From Thuidium tamariscinum (taxonomy: Eukaryota > Streptophyta > Bryopsida > Hypnales > Thuidiaceae), in the NCBI GenBank assembly GCA_947034885.2, contig OX344752.2, positions 13,144,001-13,208,000 on the forward strand: 64,000 nucleotides of DNA. The letters are read 5' to 3'. A program made the translations under genes and the position numbers. The notes under the pieces were generated by a model, which saw nothing but the letters and a program-made list of their open reading frames with translations, searched no databases and was not told where the DNA came from. Shown piece by piece: positions 37,451 through 50,670 of the stretch. Positions within the stretch are counted from its first letter, which is position 1, and each line of letters starts with the position of its first letter.

Positions 37451-38787
37451 TTCTCCAAAATGGTAAAACAAATTACTGATCCTGAGACTTCCTGACGGTG
37501 CGACAACTGAAGGCACATCCCCAGTCCTGTCAGAGCAGAAACTTGAGCCAACGGGGCAGGCAAGTAAGCGCCGAGTTGGCAGTCGCATCCCATCCAATGG
37601 GACCCAGCCATGGCCTGCAGTAGTCAAAAATTTGAATGCAGGGAGGGACGGGCGTCCCACCCAAGACGGCCCCCCCCCCGCTCCTCGTTGCGTTCGTATC
37701 CATTCGTTTTCGTGTTTTATTTCCCGTGTAGTTTGGATCCCCGCGTGTTTTTCATCATCGTTGCCGCAAGGGAGGAAGTATGCGTCCCAGCTACGAATGT
37801 CCATCCCCGCCATTGCCTCGTGCTTGAATCCACGCCCATCGACTTTCCATCATCACCACTATCGACTCCACACGCTGCCTTCTGCTAAGTTCTGTGGACA
37901 GTAACTTGGTCTAGGTCTGCTGTCGTTGTTGTAGTTGTACCAGCATTGCGCTTCTGCCACCCTGCGTCTTTTGGTCTACCCGAGACAACAAGCAACGTTA
38001 CCACTTGTGGCCTGCTGTTCCATCACTGGACGTCAATTCCACCTGGTAGCTGGTGCTCGTGTTGTCGTGCCGTGCAGCATGTTCGCAGCGTTTTCTTGGT
38101 GGTAGGGAGGGGGAGGTCGCGTGCGCTTGTGCTTTGGTGGGGATTTGATGGCGACTGGGAGCGAGGGGAGCTGGCGAGTGATTTAAAGGCGGCTTGGTTG
38201 AGGAGGAATGATGTGCTTGTTTTGATTGGCATTTGATTTGGTGATCGTTAGGGGAAGCGCTCGTGGTTCGGGGTTTCTGGACTGGATATGTTTGGTTGCA
38301 CTGTCGTGTCGCAAAGTGCGTTGCAGACCGGGAGGTTTTGCGTTGATCTGGTTTTCAAAGCAAGGCTCAAGGGGGATCAATTTTGAGAGAAGCTTAGCGA
38401 GCTTAGTCAAGCGACATTGTAATCAGGTGCTAGGTCGCAGTGGTGTACAGGGCGGTGGACGTCTTGGCCTGGTATCGATGGCTTTCTTTCTGCGACTCTG
38501 GAGACGACCAGATCTTCTTGAGGCGAGTCCGAATTTGCTGGACTGTCAGCTGATGTCTAAAGCTGGAGAGCTATGGTACGGATCGTAAGGTTTCTTGCAT
38601 CAGAGAAGGCTCGATCGTGGTATCTTTCGAAATATGGCACTTTCTGTGAGGTTCGATGACAGGAGGCATTTTAGGAGTCTTCTTGTGTCCAATCAAACTT
38701 TGGCTCGATTGCAGGGTATTTGATTTGAAGTAGTGGACGCACTCGAGATACTTACAGGCATTTTCCATTGAAAGGTGCTCTGAGACT
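37451..38787 (+). promoter_or_regulatory. GC-rich upstream region of augmin subunit 6
   Basis: Composition changes sharply from AT-rich to GC-rich at about 37,450, with a run of about 11 C at 37,670. The region leads directly into the augmin start codon, so it probably holds that gene's promoter and long 5' UTR. Its open frames (for instance 37379-37813 on the minus strand and 38226-38588) have no recognisable domains. A 5' UTR intron is possible but cannot be placed. Confidence 0.45.
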
Positions 38788-41700
38788 ATGGATGCCTCAC
38801 TGAAAGAAAAGGACAGGGAGAGAGAGAAAGAGAATGCTGATCGGGATCGGGAACGTGAGAAAGAAAAGGAGAAAGAGAGAGAAGGAGACGTGGAAGCAGC
38901 ATTGTATGCAAACTGTCTCCTCCTTGGACTTGACCCCAATGTGCTTGGGCCTGGAGCTGGTATGCGAGCTGGCTTATTCAGGCACTCCAATCCTCGTCTT
39001 GGTGAAGCTCTTCTCCACTTTCTCATGTGCGCATTGAGGGGCCCAAATCTCTCGGCTAAGGTATTTTCTTTCCTGCGCTTGTCTTAGTGGCCCTTCCTCC
39101 TGAACGCTTGGTTCTCCGTTCGCTGTGAATGCCCTTTATTGTATAGATTTATGAGGCCGTCATGACGAGGTATGAAATTAAATTTAGATAATAAATCCCT
39201 CTGGCGTAATGCAAATGTGAGTATCTGGTTTGGTGGCACAATGCCTCAGCCGATCAAAGGATGCTATATCTAAGTGGCTCTTGAGAGTGATGGTAGCAAT
39301 TGGCAATTTGCCAGCGTTAGTGGAAAACAATCCTGGGATCTTTTTTCTTACTATTCTGGATTCGGAAGGTTTAGGGTTTTGGGGTGTCGGAACCTGTTTG
39401 CATTTACTTCTTGTCGGATTTGATGCTGTAGCAAGCGCACTGAAATGAAAGACACCACGAAATTTTCCTGTCTTTTTAATAAATTAGGTTCACTTTCGAA
39501 ACTCAATGAGGAATTCGACCTATCTAGTGGACCTAGGCCACTGTCAAACTCTTGAATTACAAATGCCTCAGTGGTGTGCACCTTCATATTTATGTGGCTC
39601 TGTTTTATGTAAGCAATTCCATCTCATGTACAGGACTTTGCTGGAGTTTGGCCTATTTTTGATGCCGCTCAATCTCGTGATTTTCGCAAAGTAAGCTCTC
39701 AATTGCATCAGTTAGTTTGTCAATCTGCAGTGCTCTAGGAATGAATTTCATTCGAAGATTGTAGGAAGTCTGTTTGCGGTCAATGTCGAAGAAGGTCTGT
39801 GTGGTAATTCTTATTTATTATCTGAGCTTTACCGCAATAGGCTTTTGACAGTAATCTTTTGACGCAGGTAGTACAGGGTCTGATCAATGAACTGGAAAGC
39901 CAAGGAGCCCTTCCTAGGAGCAACTCCCGTGTCTCATCCCTAGCTACATGCTGTGGTCAAAGGTGCAATATCCATGTTTGTTTGGATTCCGTTTTAGTAT
40001 TATTATCGTGCATATCCTTCTGGCCTTGATTTTGTTATTTGCTAACTATGGTGTTGGTTTCAGATTTGTAGAGCTTTTGTGGCATTTATCAGCACATGCA
40101 CTACGAGAAGTCCATCGTCGAACATTCCCAGCAGATGTGGCAGCAAATCCATTACCAGCCTCTTTGACGGAGCTTGTTGGTCCGAATACTCGACCAGTTT
40201 CTATGCTCGCGATCACCAAGGTATTATTTAGAGACACGTGACATTTTTTCTTTGTATATAGAAGTACACAACATTCGAGTGGGAATCTGCTTGAAGCTAG
40301 TTATGCGCGAAGTCTTATGAACTGAGTCGAACTTCGTAATCATCTGTATGTGTATCGTATTCTTTGACTACAGGCTCGCATAGCGTTGGAACGCAAGCGG
40401 TTTATGAAAGGAGCAGCGCAAGCTGTACAAAGGCAGGCAAGCTGGTCCAGCTTGGCTCATGACCTCACAGCCGAGTACCGGGTACTTTGTGCAGAGGAGG
40501 TTCGTAGTATTTGATTACATTTCAGTCAAAATCTTTGGGGGCTGCTGTAAGCAATAGTGATTTTGAATCTATGTTGCAGTGTTTGAGTCTCTTTGGAGAT
40601 TTGGAAATTCACCAAGTACATAATGGAGAGCTCTCCGCAGTGAAGACAGTTGAAGATATAACAGACATACTGGATTGAAGTAGCCATGAAAAGAAAAGAA
40701 AAGAAAATTGATAAAGATTGAATATGACGAATAGCTCTACTACTGCACGTAACACGTTGATCCATACATTTCCCTTCTCCTCACGAAATCCTGCCCGAAA
40801 TCTACTTCAATGCTGCCAATATTTGGCCATTGCTAGTTGTCTATTTTTTTCACTTAATATCAAAACTGAAGTGTATTGAATTTTGTTTGTGTATCTTGAA
40901 ACTGCAGGCATTCCAACATCAAGAACTAGAGAAACTGCAGGAGTCGAGCTATCCTGATTTCTTGGATGATGATGCTCTTAGTGACACAGGAGGGTTCGTT
41001 ACCTCTGGAAAAGCAGCTCCAGTTGCAAGAGCCTCTCAGCTATGGAAAGGGATATTGTCACACTCAGGTCTGACCGTGTTTACGATGTCACGAGATATAG
41101 GAGAATCCATTTTTCGTCTGTTCCGTCTACTTGCAACACTTGATGCTTAATCTCTTTATACGACCATCGCATGGTGTTCTTTGCGTATCGATATACGTTG
41201 CAGAGGACAATGTCTGTTATATTAAGCGCTTGTTAAAACTCGCCGTTGATATCACGAAATATCCCATGATTAGAGTGTTCATGCGTAATGCCTTCTAATT
41301 CCGCGACCTATTCATATATGACCTTAGATCTTAGAATATAATTGTGGATAATCTCTCTGAACGTTATTATTCACTTCTCATTTCTTCCAGAGAGAGTTGC
41401 AGAATTAGCTTCGGGGCCCATCGACGATCTTTTTGCTCGTCGAGAACACAGGTTATACAGCCCCGTCCCCTATTCCCTTCTCTAAATCGATTTCACGAAT
41501 ATTTAGCTCCTCTCTATATTTGACCCTTTTCATAATTCAAGTGGGTAGCAGACAGTGATTTGATTGTGCAGTACTTGATGAAGACTTTAGATGCCTGGTT
41601 TTCTCCGTTTGCTTGAAGATTCTCTCTGAATACTTTTGAAGTTCAATTATTACTTACACAACAGTTTACACAATCTGATGCACATTCTCGACTGAACTGA

Positions 41701-44174
41701 TACTGAACCTTGCATATAATTAGGAGTTTTTTGAAAGCATGGGGGTATCTCTGGATTCCTGGCATGTTGTGAAGTCTCTTCATACTTATCAGTTTTCTTC
41801 CTGCAGGTATCGGATAGATGGAGCTGTTTTGCGAGCTGCAGTGGACCTTGGCTCTGTAAATCTACCTGTTGAGTCATTCTCCAGTTCTACTGTCGATTCT
41901 GAAAGTCAACGGTCAACAGAGGATGAAAAGTCTACGAAAACGCCACCACCTGTTGATGTAGGCGAAATCCTACGACGCTGGACCCATGCATTGCAAGCCG
42001 TTCACAAGCAAACTCTTCGCTTGGTATGGATTGTCCCTCGTCTTGTTTTTTGCACCTATTTGATTTTTCTTGACCTTTTTACGAAGACCCTTGGCGGGTT
42101 GTACCTGACTTTTCTCCTAAATGAAGTTCATTGTTTATCACTGGAAAGAGAATCTTAAGCCGCGTGGTTCGAGGTTCAAATCATTAATGTGGTTTTTATG
42201 ACTTGTTCTGGTTGGTTTTTTTGTTTCAATTTACAAGAGGCTGTATAGTGTATCATTGTTGCAGATGACTTAATTCTTTGTCCGCACTTGAATCAAATCT
42301 TACACTGAAAGATGAAGTACTAGATTGCTGCGGTTTTTGTTTGTTAGGGATTGATGGTATTTATTTGTCTTGTTTGAGTGTTGAAGGCCAGATCAAACAA
42401 TGGAGCTGGACCGGATATTATGATGGAATACGTACATGGAGAAGAAAGTGTTCATGCACAAACTCTTCGTACAACTCTAGGGGAACACAAGCAACACTTC
42501 AGTAGTCTTTTGGTACTTCAATATTTTTCATCGCTACATTCTTATCCTTCCAAAAAAATGATAACTATTGAAGCACAATGCTTTGAAATAATTTCAATTA
42601 TTGGTCAGACTTGTGTTGGTCATTTTCTGATGTTCTGTAAAATAAAACCTAACTATTGCAGGATACCTGCTTGTCACAAAGCCTGAGGATTCAGTCAGCA
42701 TGTCTCATAGATCTCATCAGCTCATTTCACTACGTGGTGTTTCTTAACCAGTCTCTCAAGAACCAGCTGGAAGCTTCTATGCCAGGGATGGAAGCTGCAA
42801 TTACAACTCTGCGGGAACGGGTGGATGGTCCAGACGTTATGGCTGCATCTCGAGCTGCTCAGCACGCTCTTATTGGTTCTTCAAAGACTCGCCAACAAAC
42901 AGCTTCTCTAAGAGTAATTTACCTCTCCTATCTCTCTTTCATTATCATGTCTGCAGTGATTAGGCAATTGCCGTTGAAATATTTTCTTTTCCATATTTTT
43001 CTGATCTTTAGGTTTATCTTTGCAGGAGGACGAAACCGAGCTTAGTGGTGGTGAATTGACCAGCACTTTCAACATGCCGTTGGAGCTTGTACCTCCTAGT
43101 CCGGCACTGAAACTCCCTTTCATGTCCCCAAGCTCTATTGGAGGGATTTCACAATCAAAAGCTGCCCTCGCTGGAGTTACATCCATGCCTTCTTTGGACG
43201 TGTTGCAAGAGCAAGAGGAATTGGAAGGTAGTGGTGTGTTTTGGAATGGTGGAAATGATCTCGCTGAAGGTATGGCTTTTTGCTTTTGCCATTAAACGTT
43301 TTCTTGAAAGGCATCAGCTTTGTTGTAGGCTTTAATAAGATGGATTTACTGTAAATGAATCAAATGATCGGGCAACATTACATTCATACACTTGTTATGC
43401 AAGATTGAGGAACATTGAATTTATAATTTTTATCTTGGAATCATGGAGTGCAGGTATTACCTCTTTGCGTCAATCAATCATGGAGGCTGTTCTTCAGAAG
43501 CCCATTCCGGCCGTTGCAGACATTGCACAAACACCTACTAGTGCAGAGCATTATTTTACTCCTGTTAGTCCCTTTCAAACAAATGCAAAAAGTAATCGGG
43601 AAGTGGACGTTATGGTCATGAACACCAACCAGCCAGCAACGTATATTGGTAAAGGCGCAGTTCGATCATTTCTTCCTAATAAAATTGCAGACGAGGACCT
43701 AGTTGCGAGGAATGGTCATCAGCCTGATTCACAGAAAGTTTTCCACAGAGAGGATAGTCTCATACCCAGCAAGCCTCTCAATGGGAGACAGCACACTGAT
43801 AATGGAAATCGGAAGAACTTGCAAGATCTACACCGACGGAAAATGCCAGAGCCCATGATGGAATTACACGTTCCTGACCTTCGGCCCTTATCACCTCCCC
43901 TACTTTTGGATTACAGCTCTTTTGACAGAACATTTGACGGAACATTTGACGGATCATATGATGATCTCCTGGGTATGTTTACCTTTACATCCATTGAAAG
44001 ATCCTATGGTCAGAAGAAGAGCCAGTTGAATGCATACGGTATGTTTTGCAGCAGAACATGATTATGGAAAGGATTGGTTCTAATATTTGGTGATATTTCC
44101 ATGCAGCACCCATGACAGATTTGGATACAGCTTTCATGATCAGTGACCAAAGGGAGAAAACTCCACTATTGTAG
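38788..44174 (+). CDS. AUG6: Augmin complex subunit 6 (HAUS6 / AUG6)
   Basis: Augmin recruits gamma-tubulin to existing microtubules to nucleate branches in the spindle and phragmoplast; AUG6 is the HAUS6 orthologue. Thirteen GT-AG exons join in phase: 38788-39060, 39634-39690, 39868-39962, 40064-40220, 40374-40499, 40908-41067, 41391-41451, 41807-42023, 42387-42512, 42752-42913, 43026-43269, 43454-43972, 44107-44174 (TAG). The product is about 754 residues, close to the Arabidopsis length. Matches include [77 protein letters not shown] and [17 protein letters not shown], with the acidic C-terminal SYDDLLAPMTD. Residues 5-33 are an unusually long Lys/Glu/Arg/Asp repeat. The C-terminal half is Ser/Pro-rich and probably disordered. 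The ATG is the first in this frame and precedes the conserved domain by about 35 codons. Confidence 0.95.
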
Positions 44175-45980
44175 GAGCTTTTATCAACTCACGGGATGCA
44201 ATCTGCTGCAATGTTAATTGCCACCCTAATCCATCTGCGACCTGGATTGTGTATTCACCAGAATTTAAGTAAACGGAAGTGAGAAAGCAAAAGCGCTTGG
44301 ACTTCTGTGCTCCATTGCAGCACTTCCGTATTTCCAGTCCTGAAACCACTATGCCGATCACTTTCTTAAATGTGATTCTGGGGCTATGATGAAACATCTG
44401 CCCTGCTTATTCACTCCGCAACCTGGAAAGTAATAGCTTCATCGACCAATACCTAGCTTCGAGAGCGGCTATCTACACTGAGTGGTTGCATTCCTGCAGA
44501 TGGACTCTCCAAGTAAGGCAGGCTCTGCCCTGCCATGGGTTCAAGAAGTTGAACCTTTCTAGATTGCAAGGTTATCACACTAGTATGTCGCGGCTGCAGT
44601 AATACCATGTGTATTGTTGTGTATAAGAGGAACGTTGACCTCACCTCCTCTTCAGATGCATCACATTTGGAGAAGTATGGGTGGTCCACAGAGTAGGAGT
44701 ACAATGCTTTGTATTGTAAATGAGAATATCACATATACCAGGGGTGTTGTCATCTCTGAGATTGCAGGGATGCTTTAGATTTTAGCATACGGATGTAGTC
44801 ACCCAGTGCTATGAAGAGCCTCGCCTAGAATAGAGAGTTACACAGTGAGGATGACTCACATTATGGTGTAAGAGTCGATATGTAATTTTTAAACTGATCT
44901 CAATCACGTGAGCCTTGTAGTCTACACAGGTCCTAGATTGATCATCCACTATCATTGTGATTGAAGCGTCCAATTGCGGACGCTGAATGTGCCACCCGTT
45001 TGTTCTTTCCCGCCAGGTTCACTTTTGCTTAGATGGTGACAGTGATATGTCCATTGGATAGGCAAATTGTCTTCAAAACAATATCATTGCTTAGCATTGA
45101 TATACCTGCAGATGATCTGTGCAGTCTTCCAGCCAGCCAGCTGACTAAATTTCGGTTTCACGTGTCTGGGGACTGTCTATTCAATACAGGTAATCGATCA
45201 AGTGTCTGCAACACCCGGCCAGTGTTAAGGTGAACTATCACAGGAATCGCATCCTCTGGTAAGGGTCTTGTCTTTATTTACGCACTCATTTCCACACATC
45301 CTTGAATCTTGGCTACTTTCTGATTACGAAGATCCGAAAGATTAGAACGTACCCTATTTAAAGATCAAAGTTTATAGCCGAGAATGGATGGATGGTTCCT
45401 GGCGCTTTGAAAATAGATAACTACTTGATGTCTTGGTGCATCTGAATACCACTTTGAAGTTTCATACAGAGGATTTCCCTTTTCAAATTCCAACAAGACA
45501 GATCATAGAATTATTTCATTCGAGAACCAAGAACAGTTGTATCTTACATCTGTTCCCTAGATTGTGGTGCGAGAGAAAAGAATATGATATTAGAGGAGGT
45601 GATATTAAAGAGGTTTGGAATTTTATTTTCACCGTTACAGTATAAGACGTCAACACACCTCAGTTTCTAAGCAATTACAAGCGGCTAAAGATTCAAACTC
45701 TCGGCGGAGCCCATTTACCGACTTGCAGACTTGAATGCGGACTTCTTGCTGCAGAATCGAGAAGTCGAGCTCTGGCACTTGGTCTCCACGGGATTTCACG
45801 CTAGGGTTGATTACAACGACGAGCTTTCTGTCAAACCTCTAGTGCGTGAACCAGTTTCAATTTTCTTTTGGCGATCAATAGTTGAAGTTGCTGGCTGGGT
45901 AAGCGTGGAAAGGGTGGTCAAGTGATTGCAGCGATCGGCAGTGCTTTCGTTTCGTGCTTTGGGTTTAGATTTTGGCGCTG
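44175..45980. other. Intergenic between augmin subunit 6 and ELC
   Basis: Includes the augmin 3' UTR and the ELC promoter and 5' UTR (the last ~250 bp are GC-richer). Both flanking genes are on the plus strand. Open frames here are short and without domains; no repeat was recognised. Confidence 0.4.
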
Positions 45981-48592
45981 ATGTCGGATCCCATGATGCA
46001 ATTCCTGAATTCGGTGCTGTCGCAAAGAGGACCGCAAGCCTTGCCGTATGTGGAAGACGATAAATGGTCGGTTAGAGAGCATCTCTTGCTTGTTGTTCAA
46101 GCTTTTCCCGGATTGCAGGTAAGATCAATCTCCTTGTTGTTCTTCCTGGAGCTCAATGTTGTGTTTCTCCTCTGTACGCAGCCTGACGTGCAAGTCAAAC
46201 TATGTAGTATGAACCCAACCCCGCGACTTTCAACTCTTTGAGTGCCTTGAATGGATATTTTGTGTCCCCATTGTTCAGAGTATTCCAGCGCATAAAAGTA
46301 TGTGTTATTCGGATAGAGTAGGATTGTCACACCTTCTTCTCCCCATTCTCAGGTGTGAACAACCCCTAGTGTGAATATGTTATGAATTGTTGAAATATGA
46401 AGTATTAGAGTCCTACCAGCAAGCCTGGAGTATCCTTGAACCATGGACGCATCTTTGAGTTTGAATTTTTCTAGTATCACTACACATGTTTCTCTTTCAA
46501 GACTCGAGTTTAAATGACACTTGAAATGTAATTGAGTGATTTTTACAAATTGGTTCTCCACCTTACCTTCCGAGCTTGTGCAGTTTTATTAGTTTAATTC
46601 TCCTCAAATTAGGGTTTCCAAGTTTTCGAGTGTTTTCGAAGCATTTTTATTCATAGAAGTGTGGGTTGTCTTTCGGGAAACTTACCAGCTTGCTGGGACA
46701 GTGCTATTGCAACCTCTGCAGCTTACGTCCCTGTTCTTTTGCCTGTGGCCATGTCAATTGTCTGCTACCGCATCCCTCCGCTTTTCACCTTGATTTCTTC
46801 GCCCATCTGATTAAGAACTCTCAATGGTGTTTGTTCTTACGGTCACTTCTGATCCGCTTCATAATGTTTGGTTCAATTCCAGGTCAAGCCGTCAGCGTTC
46901 ACGCACAACGATGGCCGAACAACTAATCTGTTGCAAGTGAACGGCGTGATTCCCATGCATTACCAGGAAGTCCAACACAACATTCCCGTTACCATGTGGC
47001 TTCTGGAGCCCTACCCTCGCCAAGCGCCTCGAGTGTATGTAACACCCCTTCAGGGCATGGAAATCAAGCACCGCCACCCTTTTGTCGATCCCTCCGGCAT
47101 GGTCCAGTCTGCGTATGTTCAGCACTGGGTTTACCCTCGGTCCACTTTAGTTGGACTCGTGCAGAGTCTCTGTCGTCTCTTCGGGCAGGATCCCCCTTTG
47201 TATGCGAGACCTCCTCCAATTCATATTCATATGAATCCTGGGCCTTCTCCGTCTCCAAGACTTCTCAGGCATGGTCCGCAAGATGGGTATAAGAGGAGCC
47301 TTGTCACCTCCTTGGCGGAGCGCTTGAAGGGAAGTGTGGATCAAATGGTGCAGGAACGGAACGATGAGATGGAAATGATTTATCATACACAGGTGAGTGA
47401 CTTGGGTAATCAATTTTTGCTGGATAATCATCTGGTATAGGACGCTGTTTTCTTCACTTCAGCCATTTTTAACATGTAAGAGTGTGATTTCATTAGGAGA
47501 TCAGTAGAGACCTCACTGGAGAGATCAATTTTGAACATGTAGTGAGTGCTTCCATTAAGAGATCAATAGGGAACTCAGTAGCGAGATCGATTTGGGTTCC
47601 AAAGCCAAGCTCTGCTGGTATTGAAATCTTCTCACTCAGTGTATGCAATCATTCAAAGTGGTAGGGAGGTTGTAGGTCACCATTAAAGAGACACTTCACC
47701 ACCCATTTCCAAAGAGGAGTGGCTATGGACATGTAGCCAAGTCATGCTTGCAACCAACTAGCTAATTGAAGGCCAACCAAGGGTGACAGATGTTAGATTC
47801 CCAATAGTTTTCTGACCTCCTCTATATTTGACTGCATGATTATGTGCCTCTTTGCTATGATTGGTACATAATCCTATTCCCTAAATCCGTAAACCCTGTA
47901 ACCCTGTGACCCTGTTATTTATGTTTGCTTTTTGATAGGTTTGTGGAAGATTTTTCTATACCTTCTCTGTAACCCTATTATTTCGGTGTGCTTTTTGTGT
48001 AGTTTATGAAGCTTTATCTTTACCTGTAGTGTTAATTCTCCTGTTATTTATGTTTGCTTTTTGATAGGTTTATGGAAGCTTTTCCTTCACCTACAGTGTA
48101 ACCCCGTAATCCTGTTATGTATGCTGTATGTTAGCGTTTTAAAAAAAACTGTAATGTTGATTCTCCGTGCAGGTTCTGCTGGCCCAGAGGTCGGAGCAGC
48201 TGAAGCATGGACACCGAGAGCTGGTAGAAGAAAAAGGAGCCCTTGAAAACCAGCTGCAAGGCACCTTGGCGAACACAGCCATCTTGGAGCATTGGCTCCA
48301 GGCGAATGACAAGGGGGTGAATTTTCCTGCGAGCATCGATGATGTGTTTGAGCCCGCGGATCCTCTGTCGAAGCAGCTGCTGGAATGCCAGGCTTCGGAT
48401 CTGGCGATTGAAGACATTCTGTACGCTGTGGATAAAGGAGCTCAGGAGTTGGTGATTCCGGTGGAAACTTACTTGAAGCACGTCCGAGGCCTTGCCCGAG
48501 AGCAGTTCTTCCATCGTGCTACGTCGCAGAGGATTAACCAGTTGCAACTGTCTCAAAGTCTGGCAACACAGTTCGGGGGGGTAGGGGTTTAA
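45981..48592 (+). CDS. ELC: ESCRT-I subunit ELC / VPS23 (TSG101 homologue)
   Basis: TSG101/VPS23 is the ESCRT-I subunit that binds ubiquitinated cargo at endosomes; Arabidopsis ELC also affects cytokinesis. Three exons, 45981-46118, 46883-47392 and 48173-48592 (TAA), join in phase 0 and encode 355 residues, slightly shorter than ELC. Residues ~1-155 form the UEV domain (NLLQVNGVIPMHYQ, PVTMWLLEPYPRQAPRVYV, HPFVDPSGMVQ, HWVYPRSTLVGLVQSL). A Pro-rich linker (PPPIHIHMNPGPSPSP), a coiled coil (about 190-260) and the C-terminal steadiness box (FEPADPLSKQLLECQASDLA, REQFFHRATSQRI) follow. Both introns are long for this window (764 and 780 bp). The second contains degenerate ~70-bp tandem repeats around 47,910-48,125. 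ATG 45981 begins MSDPMMQFLNSVL, a plausible family start. Confidence 0.95.
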
Positions 48593-48712
48593 GATTTTAA
48601 CACTCTCTTTCATGTTTTGGTCATTAACCTTAACAGGGCCTAGGATTCGTAGCATTCTTAAACAGGGAGCCAATTCATCCTCTTGAAGTAATGAATCTTA
48701 TTTCATTCACTT

Positions 48713-48922
48713 AAGGAGCTCAGGAGTTGGTGATTCCGGTCCGAGTCCTCGCCCAAGAGCAGTTCTCCCATCGCGCTACTTCGCTGCAGAGGATTAGCCA
48801 ATTGCAACTGTCCTCGGTTCCGGTTTAGGGTTTAGGGTTTTGCACTCTCTCTTCCATGTTTTGAGCATTAACCTCAACAGGGGCGGGGATTCATAACATT
48901 CTTGAGCAGCGCTAATTCATCC
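48713..48922 (+). pseudogene. Tandem duplicate of the ELC 3' end
   Basis: This segment repeats the end of the ELC last exon and its 3' UTR (source about 48434-48690). Both start GGAGCTCAGGAGTTGGTGAT and both run through CTCTCTTYCATGTTTTG and TTCATCCT. The coding part stays open to a TAG at 48824-48826 (...EQFSHRATSLQRISQLQLSS) because its two indels, a loss of 21 bases and a gain of 3, keep the frame. It lacks the UEV and coiled-coil parts and has no start of its own, so it cannot make ESCRT-I alone. Confidence 0.88.
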
Positions 48923-48923
48923 T

Positions 48924-49720
48924 TTAACCCTGAAAGGACTGCATGACCGTTGAACGTATGTAAGAAATGTCAGGTAAGATCTTACAAAGTCATTTTTGGT
49001 TGGATGTTCTTGAAATTTAACACATTGTGTAAACATGTACCCCTTTATGAAAATCTATTTTTTTTCCCAATCGGGTGCTTGGATCAAAAGTTATGTTGCC
49101 CTAAACTTTGTGAGCAACTTGGGTAGCTTTGGGTAGCTTTTGCAAAATCTTCTTCATTACTTCTTAAATTTGACATGTATGTAATTTATATGATGTAAGA
49201 TGCAAATGTCAAAAAAAATAACCATGTGTAGTGTAAAAATCTCATTTTAGAAGGAGTCAAAGATTGTTGTCCTTGTTGGGCAAGTTTTAAAAAAAAAATT
49301 CTTTAACTTTGAACATTATAATCTTTTAGCTTACATAATAGAAGCTTCTAAAAAATTTTCCACACATTTCTAAAGTAGGCTAGTTCAAATTTGTAAAGTT
49401 GAATCTTGGAAAAAAAAAAATTATTTTGTTTTGTTTTCACTGCTTTACAAAGTGGTAATTTTTGACAATTTTTGTTTGATATGTGCCTCTGCCCTTAGGA
49501 GATCAATCCTTAAAGGATAGACTAGTGACCGTGATAATCATGCATTTTGATACCATGTGACATCATCTACCTTAAAAAAGCCAAAAATACTCATTGAAAG
49601 TCAAAATATTGTAGAAGATTTTCCATTTCCATTCCAGATGAAAAGTTATATCTCTCCTACAAAGAAAGATTCTATGTCATTCAAAGACATCACATGTCCA
49701 TGGTGGCATTTGAGGGTTAA
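48924..49720. mobile_element. TTAA-bounded TIR element, copy 4
   Basis: Ends are TTAACCCTGAAAGGACTGCA and, reverse-complemented, TTAACCCTCAAATGCCACCA, imperfect but of the same pattern as copies 1-3. It follows directly on the ELC tail duplicate. The interior is AT-rich and non-coding. Confidence 0.55.
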
Positions 49721-50670
49721 AGAGAATTTGTATCGTACTGTTCATAAAGCCATCTTACTTCATCCACTTGACGAGCTCAGGATTTGGTGAGCTGGTGTTC
49801 ACCAGCGTTCTCAAAATAGGTTTTGTCAGATTCGCCAGTTGGCTATGGCCGTGGGCATAGGGAGGGCTATTATCGCGACCTTGTATTTCCGTGGTAGGAA
49901 CAGCTTGCTCATTTTCAAAAATGAAAGTGGATTTATGAATAATTTTTTTTGGCTTGGTAGAAGCAAACTTGCGACAAGGCAGGACTTGCAGTATGGCCCA
50001 CATGGCTATTATTGAGCATTTTGAGTGTCTCCAATTGCTCAGTTCAAAAAAGAGCATGTGATCATTTGCGAATAACTTTAATAACTTGTATGCTCATTTG
50101 GTTTAAGTGTAAGGGATTGCAAATGAAAAACATAAAAATTGCACTAACTAGGGATTTGAACCCTACTTGCAATAAGCAAGACTGCCCATTTGCAGTGTTA
50201 GTGGGACCTGCACACAAGACAAACAAACAACAATGAAACAAACAATAAGTTAGAATAAAAAATAAAACAAGTTGCCAAAAGGCAACAACTCCCTGTTTTT
50301 CCTCCCAAACTTCGGTGATGGATCCCGATTCCTCCAGACTCCCAGGCTTTGCTGACCTTCCAGACCCCCATCCTAGGCTTCGGTGACTGCACAGACCCCC
50401 GTCCCAACTTCGAACTCCCAAGCTCAAGCTCCGCTGATGCAGCTCCAACTCATGCTGTCCCACACTTCAGGGACGCTCTCCAACTCCCACACTCCAGCTT
50501 ACAAAAGCATGTAATAAAACATCTTGACACAGATGTTCAAATGTTCACCACTAAGGAAACTGTTGCCATTTGAGATAAAAAACAAGCAAAATCTCATGAA
50601 AACTAAGGACTATGGATAGAGGAGGATACTCAAAGTCATGGCGCTTCACATATCACCATGTCGGCCACTC

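Noticed and set aside
37379-37813. Minus-strand open frame of 144 codons in the GC-rich region
   Set aside because: Straddles the AT/GC boundary and lacks any domain; probably the augmin gene's upstream region.
42160-42180. GGTTCAAATC, a tRNA T-loop-like motif
   Set aside because: No pairing T-stem or acceptor stem around it; lies in an augmin intron.
48820-48840. Telomere-like TTTAGGG repeats
   Set aside because: Only about two units, inside the duplicated ELC tail where they arise from the GGTTTAG end; too short for an interstitial telomere.
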